Shown here in pieces: positions 22,938-29,429 of a DNA stretch of 29,429 nt. The DNA is taken from contig CACXFP010000076.1 in the NCBI GenBank assembly GCA_902766985.1, positions 1-29,429 on the forward strand. Direction: 5' to 3'. Position 1 is the first letter of the stretch. Every line of letters starts with the position of its first letter. Position numbers and translations under genes: made by a program. Below the pieces are notes generated by a model. The model was not told where the DNA came from. It searched no databases and saw only the letters and a list, made by a program, of their open reading frames with translations. Source of the stretch: an uncultured Bacteroidia bacterium (GTDB taxonomy: Bacteria > Bacteroidota > Bacteroidia > Bacteroidales > UBA932).

Positions 22938-24416
22938 TTATTGTACAGTAATGGAATTCAGGAGATCAAGCTTGCCGTCCGCAATGAGTTTGAGGATCAG
23001 CTCTCCGAACAGGGTGTTTGCCCAGGCGAACCACTCCCTGGTGAACTTCTCGGGGTTGTCTTTGTTGAATGATTCGTGCATGAATCCGGTACCTCCGTCA
23101 CATTTGATGAGGGTCTCGATGCACCACTTGATCTCGGCGTCACCCTCGGGGTCTTCGATGGGACCGTTCATGCGGCCTCCGGGACGTCCGGTGAAGAAGC
23201 GGAAACGGTTTCCGGCGGTGAAAGCCTTCATCATTATGCTCATGGGCCATATCATATCCTTTCCGATATGGGGACCGCCGATGCCTTCAGCAGCATCGCC
23301 TTTGAAGAAATAGGGGTTGTCTTCGCTCCAGACGAAGCGTCTGGTGTTCTGGTATATCTGGTCCCTGGGGGTAACGTCGCCAAGGTATGCCATTGCAAGG
23401 AGGCTGGGTACGTTGGCATCGTCCATCATCACGGCGTTGCCGAAACCGTCAACTTCGAAAGCATAGATGCTGCCATATTTAGGATGCTCGACCACGGCAT
23501 ACTGCTCAAGGGCTCCGAACACCTCATCGGCAAGCACGCGGCATTCCCTTGCGAGTTTGCGGTTGCCGTTCACGGTTTCAAGGATCTCAGCAGCCTTGCG
23601 AAGAGAAGAAACGGCGAAGAAGTTGGAAGGAATGAGGAATTCGTACATCGTGGCGTCGTCAGAAGGCCTGAAAGCGGAAGCGATGAGGCCGACGGGACGG
23701 ACGGGATTGCCGAAGCCGTTTCCGGACTTGGTGTCGGTCTGACGGGTGGTCATCCTCTCGAAATAATACGGTCCGGGACCGTCCTTGCGCTGCTGCTCGC
23801 GGAAAGTCTGAAGGGTGTTTGTGATGGCCTTTATCCACTTGTCTCCGAAGACGGAGGTGTCACCGGTTACCTTCCAATACTGGTAGGCAAGGCGGATAGG
23901 GTAGCAGTGGGAGTCAATCTCCCATTTGCGCTCGTGGAGGTTAGGGTTCATCTTTGTGCGGTCCTTCTGCCAGCCGGTTCCGGTGGGACCGTCATTGAAA
24001 GCATTGGCATAGGGATCGATGCCGATCAGGGAGAACTGGCAGTTGATGACTCCTGCAATCATCTCCTTCAGATGGGGATCCTGGTTTGCAAGCTGTACAT
24101 AAGGCCATACCTGTGCACCGGAATCCCTCAGCCACATTGCGTGGATGTCTCCGGTGTAGACGAAGGTGCGGGGATCCCCGTTTTCATCCTTTCCGAAGTG
24201 GACCGTGGTGTCGAGGGTGTTCGGGAAGCAATTCGCGAACATCCAGGCCAGTTTGGGATTCTTCAGGCTCGCCGTCACCTCGGCTATCTTCGCTTCGACA
24301 GCCTCGGAAGTGAACAACCTGTTTTCAGGAGCAGGCCTTTTGGATACATACTCCTGTGCGGATGCGCCCAGGCATGCGAGAACCATCGCAGCCAGTGTGA
24401 TTACCGTTTTTTTCAT
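22938..24416 (-). CDS. Glycoside hydrolase family 125 exo-alpha-1,6-mannosidase
   Basis: A 492-residue exported enzyme. The ATG at 24414-24416 is chosen because it gives a clean signal peptide (MKKTVITLAAMVLACLGASA, cleavage before Gln21); an upstream in-frame ATG would add a hydrophilic His/Asn-rich leader. The family motifs are visible: TGDIHAMWLRDSG (88-100), a NDGPTGTGWQKDRTKM substrate loop (141-156) and HERKWEIDSHCYP (161-173). GH125 enzymes are inverting alpha-1,6-mannosidases acting on N-glycan cores and yeast mannan, often together with GH38 or GH92. Here GH38 follows directly, a strong functional pairing. The gene sits 93 bases after an aldo/keto reductase gene on the same strand. 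Confidence 0.94.
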   Translation of the reverse strand: MKKTVITLAAMVLACLGASAQEYVSKRPAPENRLFTSEAVEAKIAEVTASLKNPKLAWMFANCFPNTLDTTVHFGKDENGDPRTFVYTGDIHAMWLRDSGAQVWPYVQLANQDPHLKEMIAGVINCQFSLIGIDPYANAFNDGPTGTGWQKDRTKMNPNLHERKWEIDSHCYPIRLAYQYWKVTGDTSVFGDKWIKAITNTLQTFREQQRKDGPGPYYFERMTTRQTDTKSGNGFGNPVRPVGLIASAFRPSDDATMYEFLIPSNFFAVSSLRKAAEILETVNGNRKLARECRVLADEVFGALEQYAVVEHPKYGSIYAFEVDGFGNAVMMDDANVPSLLAMAYLGDVTPRDQIYQNTRRFVWSEDNPYFFKGDAAEGIGGPHIGKDMIWPMSIMMKAFTAGNRFRFFTGRPGGRMNGPIEDPEGDAEIKWCIETLIKCDGGTGFMHESFNKDNPEKFTREWFAWANTLFGELILKLIADGKLDLLNSITVQ

Positions 24417-24509
24417 TAGTTGATGATTATGATGATTATTAATTTGAAACAATTCCTCGTTTAAAGAAACGCTTCATGTTAGTATTAATGTCTTGCCGAT
24501 GGTTGCGGG

Positions 24510-25532
24510 CTATAAATGTTTCATCTGGACAGGGGCGGAGACAGTTTCTATGAGCTGCAGCTCTTCCTGACTGAATAAAGTGCATTCGATGGCCTTAAGA
24601 TTATTTTCAATCTGCGAAACGGAGCTTGCGCCGATGATGACCGAGGTCACGCGGGAATCCTGGATAAGCCACGAAAGAGCCATTTGGGCGAGACTCTGTC
24701 CGCGTTCGCCTGCCAGCTTGTTGAGGGTTTTCAAGGCATTGAGCATCGTAGGGGTAAGCACCTCCTGTTTGAGGGAAGAAGAACCGCTGGCTATCCTGGA
24801 ATCAGCCGGAATGCCGTTGAGATAACGGTCAGAGAGGAGTCCTTGCTGGAGAGGGGAGAAGGAAATGAATCCCGTTCCGTTTTGCTTTGCCTGGTCGATG
24901 AGTCCGGAGCATTCGGGCGTGCGGTCGATAATATTGTATCTGTCCTGGTACAGAAGGCAGGGTACATTATTGTCGGATAGGTATTTATACGCAATCTTGG
25001 CCTTGTCCAGCGGGTATCGTGACAGACCGGCGTAGAGGGCTTTACCCTGTCGGACGACATCCACCAAAGCCTGCATGGTTTCTTCAATAGGTGTCTGAGG
25101 GTCGTAGCGGTGCGAGTAGAACACGTCCACATATTCCAGATTCATCCTCTTCAGGCTCTGATTTAGGCTGGAAACCAGATATTTCCGTGACCCCCAGTTG
25201 CCATACGGTCCCGGCCACATGTCCCATCCTGCCTTGGTGCTGATGAAGAGTTCGTCGCGATATGGGCGGAGTGAATCCGCCATCAAGCGTCCGAAATTCT
25301 CCTCGGCGGTGCCGTATTCGGGACCGTAGTTGTTGGCCAGATCGAAGTGGCAGATACCGTTGTCAAAGGCAAAATGGGCCATCGCCTTTACTTCATGGAG
25401 AGGTTTGTGGGAACCGAAATTGTGCCAAAGGCCCAGTGCGAGAACGGGAATCTGGATGCCGGAACGGCCGCTGCGGCGGTAGGTCATTTTCTCATAACGG
25501 TTTTCAGCCGCGGAATACACAGGGTCGATCAT
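24510..25532 (-). CDS. Aldo/keto reductase, YghZ-like
   Basis: A 340-residue cytoplasmic NADPH-dependent oxidoreductase with the (beta/alpha)8 AKR fold. The catalytic tetrad is complete: Asp64 and Tyr69 in HFDLANNYGP, Lys100 in STKAG and His141 in YSHRYDP. The C-terminal NADP-binding region ends with SVIIGASSVSQIENNLKA. Overall layout, including WHNFGSHKP near residues 36-44 and GPYGNWGSRKYL near 108-119, matches YghZ-type enzymes that reduce glyceraldehyde-3-phosphate and other aldehydes. It lies upstream of the two alpha-mannosidase genes on the same strand, separated from them by 93 bases that could hold a promoter. A link to mannose metabolism is only positional. Confidence 0.92.
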   Translation of the reverse strand: MIDPVYSAAENRYEKMTYRRSGRSGIQIPVLALGLWHNFGSHKPLHEVKAMAHFAFDNGICHFDLANNYGPEYGTAEENFGRLMADSLRPYRDELFISTKAGWDMWPGPYGNWGSRKYLVSSLNQSLKRMNLEYVDVFYSHRYDPQTPIEETMQALVDVVRQGKALYAGLSRYPLDKAKIAYKYLSDNNVPCLLYQDRYNIIDRTPECSGLIDQAKQNGTGFISFSPLQQGLLSDRYLNGIPADSRIASGSSSLKQEVLTPTMLNALKTLNKLAGERGQSLAQMALSWLIQDSRVTSVIIGASSVSQIENNLKAIECTLFSQEELQLIETVSAPVQMKHL

Positions 25533-25603
25533 AAGACGTTATTTTTTTGTAAAAATACTATTTATTGGATTATCAGCAAATTAATAACGTTTGCAGCCTG
25601 AAA

Positions 25604-26209
25604 TCATTCCGTCCCGGGAATCCTGGTGTCCGGCCAGCCGTAGTCTTTGAGGATTTTAACCGGAAGCTTGTGATCGTGGACATAAATTGCCACTGCTTCC
25701 AACCGCATCTCCTCACGGACCTTCTCATCCGAATTGAACTTCTGGAAATCGGAAAACCTCTCACCGAAAATACTCTTTGCGCTGGGTTCCCATCCGGATC
25801 CGTCGGTAACCCTTTCGAAGGATGTCACGGTGAAATGCCCCCGTGAATCCTTGCTGACATGCATTTTGCCGGGGTGGGCTCCGCCTGACACCGTTTTGAG
25901 CGTGTCTCCGGACACCGAGTAGTTCATCACCCAGAAATCACCCCATACCTGGATGTCTTCGGTGTTGCTGTCGTCCACATCCGCGTATGTGCGGAAGGGG
26001 ATGCAAATATCTCCCGGGAGATACTGGGAGCCGATTTCTTCCGTCAGATATCTGTCTATGGCCGTAAAGCAGGTCTCTGTGACCGGTGTTTCCGGGGAAG
26101 ATGTCTCAGCCGGGGCGGTAGATTTTTTCTGGTGCCTGTTGCCGCATCCGGAGATGACGCCTATGGCCAGGATCGCTGCGGCAAGGATGATGTAATCGCT
26201 GTTTTTCAT
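25604..26209 (-). CDS. Unrecognised small lipoprotein
   Basis: A 201-residue lipoprotein: hydrophobic signal with lipobox ISGC (Cys22), followed by a Lys/Ser/Thr/Pro-rich linker (to about residue 42). The folded part begins at TCFTAIDRYLTEEIGSQYL and has strands such as IQVWGDFWVMNYSVSGDTL, a GGAHPGKMHV segment and a closing helix EKVREEMRLEAVAIYVHDH. I do not recognise a family. The shape (about 150 residues, a helix at each end and a beta sheet) could fit a cystatin- or NTF2-like fold, but that is a guess. It is divergent from the sodium symporter across 111 bases and tail-on to the aldo/keto reductase gene with about 70 bases between, so it may be a single-gene unit. Confidence 0.75.
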   Translation of the reverse strand: MKNSDYIILAAAILAIGVISGCGNRHQKKSTAPAETSSPETPVTETCFTAIDRYLTEEIGSQYLPGDICIPFRTYADVDDSNTEDIQVWGDFWVMNYSVSGDTLKTVSGGAHPGKMHVSKDSRGHFTVTSFERVTDGSGWEPSAKSIFGERFSDFQKFNSDEKVREEMRLEAVAIYVHDHKLPVKILKDYGWPDTRIPGTE

Positions 26210-26283
26210 CTTAGTAGTGGTGATTTAATGAAAGTTTCTTTAATACAGTCCCTTATAGGGGAAGCTATCAAATTTACGAATTA

Positions 26284-26316
26284 TTTGCGGGATAACCCGC
26301 TTTTTTGTTACATTTG
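26284..26316 (+). promoter_or_regulatory. Complete Bacteroidota promoter of the symporter gene
   Basis: TTTG at 26284-26287, a 21-base spacer and TACATTTG at 26309-26316 together fit TTTG-N19-21-TAnnTTTG exactly. The box ends four bases before the ATG at 26321, so the message should start at or beside the AUG. Confidence 0.7.
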
Positions 26317-26320
26317 GTGC

Positions 26321-27913
26321 ATGTTAGTCAAGTGTATTCTCCTTATCCTGTTCTTTGCCGTGATGATCGGTGTAGGCATTTACTGCCGCAGGACCGCATC
26401 AGATGTCATGGGATTCGTCCTGGGAGGCCGCAATGTCGGCTCCTGGCTTACGGCTTTCGCATTCGGCACATCTTATTTTTCGGCGGTCATCTTTGTTGGA
26501 TACGCCGGTCAGTTCGGCTGGAAGTATGGCCTGGCGGCCACATGGATCGGTATCGGCAACGCCTTGATCGGTTCGTTGCTGGCCTGGAGGATACTGGGCC
26601 GCAGGACACGCCTCATGACCCAGCATCTCCAGAGCGCCACCATGCCGGATTTCTTCGGAAAGCGGTTCTTCAGCAATGAGCTTAAGGTTGCCGCTTCCAT
26701 CATCGTGTTTGTTTTCCTCATCCCTTACACCGCGTCGCTCTATAACGGCCTGTCAAGGCTTTTCAGCATGGCCTTCGACGTGGATTACGTCTGGTGCGTG
26801 GTGGGAATGGCCGTCCTGACCGGAATCTATGTGCTGGTTGGCGGATACATGGCCACCGCCGTGAACGACTTCATCCAGGGAATGATCATGCTGGTGGGTA
26901 TCTGCGCCGTGATAGCATCGGTGCTCAGCGGCAATGGGGGCTTCAGCTCTGCGGTTGAGAGCCTTTCACAGGTTCCGTCCGAGTCTGCTCCGGGCCTGAA
27001 CGGGGCCTTCGTCTCTTTCCTCGGTCCCCAGCCCATATACCTTCTCGGTGTCGTTCTGCTGACATCCCTCGGCACCTGGGGGCTGCCGCAGATGGTGGGC
27101 AAGTTCTACGCCATCCGCAACGAGGCGGCCATACGGAAGGGCACGTTCATATCCACCTTCTTTGCTATCATAGTGGCCGGCGGATGCTATTTCCTTGGCG
27201 GTTTCGGCCGGTTGTACGGCCGGAGCATAGAATACACAGCGGCCGGAACGCCGGTATATGACAGCATCGTCCCGTCCATGCTGGCCACCCTCCCGGACCT
27301 CATGATAGGTGTCGTCATCATCCTTGTCCTCTCGGCATCCATGTCGACACTATCCTCACTGGTGCTCACCTCCGGATCGACATTGACTCTGGACATCATC
27401 GATCCGGCTCTCGCCAAGATGCGCAGGGGCGGGCGCATGAATGACCGCAGCCAACTGCTCTGCATCCGTCTGCTCGTACTTTTCTTCATTATCGTTTCAT
27501 CCGTGCTTGCAATCGTCCAGGCCAAGAGTTCCGTGACCTTCATCGCCCAGCTTATGGGTATTTCCTGGGGAGCATTGGCCGGCGCATTCCTGGCGCCTTT
27601 CCTGTATGGACTCTACTGGAAGCGCACCACTTCCGCATCGGTATGGGCCTCCTTCATCACCGGGGTAGGGGTCATGTGCTGCTGCATGTATTGCATTTCT
27701 GCAGGGAAAACATTCATCAGCCCTTATTTCACCTCCCCGATCAATGCAGGAGTGCTGGCGATGCTGCTGGGCCTGGCCGTCGTGCCGGCAGTCAGCATCC
27801 TCTCCCGGGTCGGACGTAAGGAAGAGGTGGAAGGGATGTTCGGCTGCTACAACAGTGTCGTAACTGTCCGCGCCGCGGATTCACTGTCCGAGGAGGCGGA
27901 ACGTCAGGGCTAG
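26321..27913 (+). CDS. Sodium:solute symporter family transporter
   Basis: A 530-residue inner-membrane transporter of the SSS family, which couples Na+ entry to uptake of sugars, amino acids or acids. The chosen start MLVKCILLILFFAVMIG opens the first transmembrane helix and follows a perfect promoter box. About 13 hydrophobic helices can be drawn. The family-typical FVLGGRNVGSWLTAFAFGTSYFSA-type segment spans about residues 31-54, and a polar stretch with GKFYAIRNEAAIRKG lies between middle helices. The C-terminus is short and charged. The last four bases overlap the stop of the convergent DUF2490 gene. The substrate is not deducible; the nearby glycoside hydrolases make a released sugar or acid conceivable. 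Confidence 0.9.
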   Translation: MLVKCILLILFFAVMIGVGIYCRRTASDVMGFVLGGRNVGSWLTAFAFGTSYFSAVIFVGYAGQFGWKYGLAATWIGIGNALIGSLLAWRILGRRTRLMTQHLQSATMPDFFGKRFFSNELKVAASIIVFVFLIPYTASLYNGLSRLFSMAFDVDYVWCVVGMAVLTGIYVLVGGYMATAVNDFIQGMIMLVGICAVIASVLSGNGGFSSAVESLSQVPSESAPGLNGAFVSFLGPQPIYLLGVVLLTSLGTWGLPQMVGKFYAIRNEAAIRKGTFISTFFAIIVAGGCYFLGGFGRLYGRSIEYTAAGTPVYDSIVPSMLATLPDLMIGVVIILVLSASMSTLSSLVLTSGSTLTLDIIDPALAKMRRGGRMNDRSQLLCIRLLVLFFIIVSSVLAIVQAKSSVTFIAQLMGISWGALAGAFLAPFLYGLYWKRTTSASVWASFITGVGVMCCCMYCISAGKTFISPYFTSPINAGVLAMLLGLAVVPAVSILSRVGRKEEVEGMFGCYNSVVTVRAADSLSEEAERQG

Positions 27914-28554
27914 AAAACGAAAGCGTAACCGATTCCCAACGTGTGGCAGGCGGCCGTCAGGCCGCCTTTGTCGTAGAGGTGGTACATATAGAAGAAATCC
28001 AGCGAATGGCCTTTCCCGAGGCCGATTTCAGTTCCTGCATAATGCAGCGAGCGTACCCATTTGTTGCTGTCGAAACTGCTGAAGAATTCATACATCAGGT
28101 AGGGAGTGAATATGCTTCGGGGTACCTTGTATTGCCCGCGGAGCCGGGTCCTGAGGGTGTTGCTGCATGATTTCGCGTCAGGGTTGTAGGCCAGTTCGTA
28201 TTTTTCCCTGAGGGAGAGGGACAGGCCGTCGCGCACGAGGGTTTGCGTCAGGCTGAGTACCGCCTTGTGCAGGACGAGGTCTCCGGCCGAAGGAATGCTC
28301 CAGTACTCATAGCTCAGGTCGCCCTTGAGCCATCTGTTGAAGTTGTATCCGCCTCCGGCCATCGCGAACCAGCACTCCGTACTGCCGGCATGGTCATAGG
28401 ATCGGTGCTCAAGTCTGGCCATGGCGTAGGGCGCTCCGAAGGATTTGACGAGCTGGATGCTGCTCCAGGTTCCGAAATCAGTTTCGGCCTGCGCGGATGT
28501 CCGTGGGACGGACATGGCGAGAACAGAAAGGATTGTTAAGAATACTTTTTTCAT
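27910..28554 (-). CDS. DUF2490 outer-membrane beta-barrel protein
   Basis: A 214-residue exported protein (signal to about residue 22, SAQAE) with repeated amphipathic strands, including WSSIQLVKSFG, MARLEHRSYDH, LKGDLSYEYWSIP, SLSLREKYELAY and TLRTRLRGQY. It ends in YAFVF, the aromatic C-terminus that the BAM machinery recognises. Length and layout fit DUF2490, a Bacteroidota family of small outer-membrane barrels with unknown role. The stop codon interleaves with the symporter stop in the palindrome CTAG, so the two genes end on the same four bases. It lies 21 bases after the deoxyribosyltransferase-like gene on the same strand, so the two could be co-transcribed. Confidence 0.88.
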   Translation of the reverse strand: MKKVFLTILSVLAMSVPRTSAQAETDFGTWSSIQLVKSFGAPYAMARLEHRSYDHAGSTECWFAMAGGGYNFNRWLKGDLSYEYWSIPSAGDLVLHKAVLSLTQTLVRDGLSLSLREKYELAYNPDAKSCSNTLRTRLRGQYKVPRSIFTPYLMYEFFSSFDSNKWVRSLHYAGTEIGLGKGHSLDFFYMYHLYDKGGLTAACHTLGIGYAFVF

Positions 28555-28575
28555 ACACTACTGTAACTACCGGGT

Positions 28576-28998
28576 TTAGATGCTGTGAATCAGGTCCTCC
28601 AAACTCCCCACAACCCCGTCAAACAGTTTATACATCAGCTCCGGCTCCTGTTTCTCCGGCATATAGACGAGGGTCTTGAAACCTTTCCCCGCAAACCAGC
28701 CTGCCTCGGTGTGGGCGCTTCTTCCGCATGGCAGCACCAGGACGCAGGTGTCGGCCCAGAGCATGGCGTCGAGGTCGGCCTTGAAGCCTTTCTCTGCGAC
28801 GGGGTGGGTGAGGTTTCGGATGTATTCTTCCGGCTCCCAATCCTGCCAGCCCTGGTCCACGTCTGACCAGTGAAAACCGCCGGGATTGTCTTTTGGGTTG
28901 CGGAAGTCATACACTTCGTGACCTGCAGCCCTGAGTGCAGCCACCACATCGGGCTGGTATTTGTTCCTCCAACTGGATGCGACGTAGATTCTGGCCAT
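28576..28998 (-). CDS. Nucleoside 2-deoxyribosyltransferase-like protein
   Basis: A 140-residue cytoplasmic protein beginning MARIYVASSWRNKYQPDVV, typical of the nucleoside 2-deoxyribosyltransferase-like fold. It continues with LRAAGHEVYDFRNP (22-35), a helical ADLDAMLWADTCVLVLPCG segment and the GRSAHTEAGW motif, in which Glu is the expected catalytic nucleophile. Enzymes of this fold move or hydrolyse deoxyribose on nucleosides or nucleotides, and relatives occur in both chromosomes and phages. No phage or salvage genes flank it here, so the context is uninformative. A weak -7-like box (TAACTTCG on the minus strand, about 25 bases upstream) is present. Confidence 0.85.
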   Translation of the reverse strand: MARIYVASSWRNKYQPDVVAALRAAGHEVYDFRNPKDNPGGFHWSDVDQGWQDWEPEEYIRNLTHPVAEKGFKADLDAMLWADTCVLVLPCGRSAHTEAGWFAGKGFKTLVYMPEKQEPELMYKLFDGVVGSLEDLIHSI

Positions 28999-29081
28999 GT
29001 TGATTTCGTTTGACGCGAAGTTACGAATATTCCTCGGATTTAAAGTTATCTGTGTTACTATGCCTTTCTTTTCTTGAATTG

Positions 29082-29112
29082 TTGAAGTTTTATAAAAAAA
29101 ATCTTATATTTG
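29082..29112 (+). promoter_or_regulatory. Promoter of the glutathione peroxidase gene
   Basis: A TTG at 29082-29084, a 20-base spacer and the perfect -7 box TATATTTG (29105-29112). It leaves a leader of about 55 bases before the ATG at 29173, rich in A and T and without a clear ribosome-binding site or hairpin. Confidence 0.7.
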
Positions 29113-29172
29113 CATCGTGAGCGATATAAATTTATCGTAAATAAAAGATTATCAAAAATAAACAATAAAGAT

Positions 29173-29429
29173 ATGGCAAAGATTTATGATTTTAAGACCA
29201 CCGGCAATAAAGGCGCGGAGGTGGATCTGGCCCAGTATGAGGGCAAAGTGCTGATGATTGTCAACACTGCTTCGAAATGCGGTTTCACACCACAGTATGA
29301 TGGCCTTGAGGCACTGTATCAGAAGTACAAGGACCAGGGCTTGGTCATCATCGGGTTCCCGTGCGACCAGTTCAATGGCCAGGAGCCCGGCTCCAATGAG
29401 GAAATCGCCGAGTTCTGCCGCCTGAACCA
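29173..29429 (+). CDS. Glutathione peroxidase family protein, C-terminus cut by window edge
   Basis: The first 85 residues of a thiol peroxidase of the GPx family, which reduces hydrogen peroxide or lipid peroxides. The thioredoxin-like start is clear: [11 protein letters not shown], then [19 protein letters not shown] with the peroxidatic Cys in the usual place (residue 36), and [14 protein letters not shown] with the conserved Gln and the second Cys. Cys replaces selenocysteine, as in most bacterial forms, which often take electrons from thioredoxin. The frame is open at the right edge and matches the normal N-terminal half of the family. It has its own promoter and leader. With fprA at the other end of the window, it is a second oxidative-defence gene, though not linked in an operon. 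Confidence 0.95.
   Translation, partial: MAKIYDFKTTGNKGAEVDLAQYEGKVLMIVNTASKCGFTPQYDGLEALYQKYKDQGLVIIGFPCDQFNGQEPGSNEEIAEFCRLN

Noticed and set aside
23076..24419. Long plus-strand open frame over the GH125 gene
   Set aside because: The opposite strand encodes an intact GH125 with signal peptide and motifs. The antisense translation has no signal, domain or sensible composition.
24458..24471. Small inverted repeat (CGTTT-AAAG-AAACG) between the aldo/keto reductase and GH125 genes
   Set aside because: The stem is only 5 bp and AT-rich, with no T-run, so I do not call it a terminator or operator.
28576..28998. Prophage remnant suggested by the deoxyribosyltransferase-like gene
   Set aside because: No integrase, structural phage gene or attachment repeat is visible around it.

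Overview
This is a 29.4-kb chromosomal segment of an anaerobic Bacteroidota (most likely Bacteroidales) bacterium. The lineage call rests on perfect or near-perfect Bacteroidota -7 boxes (TAnnTTTG), almost no Shine-Dalgarno sequences, many lipoproteins with loose lipoboxes, a TonB-dependent receptor, a DUF2490 protein, and an FprA/rubredoxin pair typical of anaerobes. I cannot name the genus. No rRNA, tRNA, CRISPR array, insertion sequence or phage gene is visible, and no gene-free stretch exceeds 300 bases.

Layout. (1) 1-3468, minus strand: a translationally coupled lipid module (GNAT-fold acyltransferase, CDP-alcohol phosphatidyltransferase, PlsC-like acyltransferase), then a Gly/Ala-rich protein and a TerB-like protein cut by the window edge. 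(2) 3540-5940, plus: FprA flavodiiron protein, rubredoxin and an outer-membrane porin, closed by a strong bidirectional hairpin. (3) 5991-7772, minus: an exported protein with two esterase domains, divergent from (4) 7875-11658, plus: an unrecognised lipoprotein, a GH43 lipoprotein, a DUF418 membrane protein and a small ABM-fold protein. (5) 11671-14890, minus: a Cys/His-rich exported peptide, a TonB-dependent receptor and a metallo-beta-lactamase-fold lipoprotein, probably one metal-related operon. (6) 14945-19685, plus: exported alpha/beta hydrolase, GH3 glycosidase and sialidase-like lipoprotein. (7) 19754-25532, minus: GH38 and GH125 alpha-mannosidases behind an aldo/keto reductase. (8) 25604-29429: a small lipoprotein, a divergent sodium:solute symporter, a DUF2490 protein, a nucleoside deoxyribosyltransferase-like protein and the start of a glutathione peroxidase.

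Taken together, the middle of the window is a glycan-degradation region (GH43, GH3, GH38, GH125, tandem esterase, sialidase-like propeller, unknown lipoprotein), but with no SusC/SusD pair in view. The enzymes carry export or lipoprotein signals, so they would act in the periplasm or at the cell surface. The likely targets are arabinose- or xylose-containing plant glycans (GH43/GH3/esterase) and alpha-mannose glycans (GH38/GH125).

The observations most worth a second look are the unrecognised lipoprotein beside GH43, a possible new glycosidase; the tandem esterase with unequal nucleophile elbows; the lipid module of unknown product; the Cys/His peptide-receptor-MBL operon; and two or three genes whose -7 box ends only 4-6 nt before the start codon, which predicts leaderless mRNAs.
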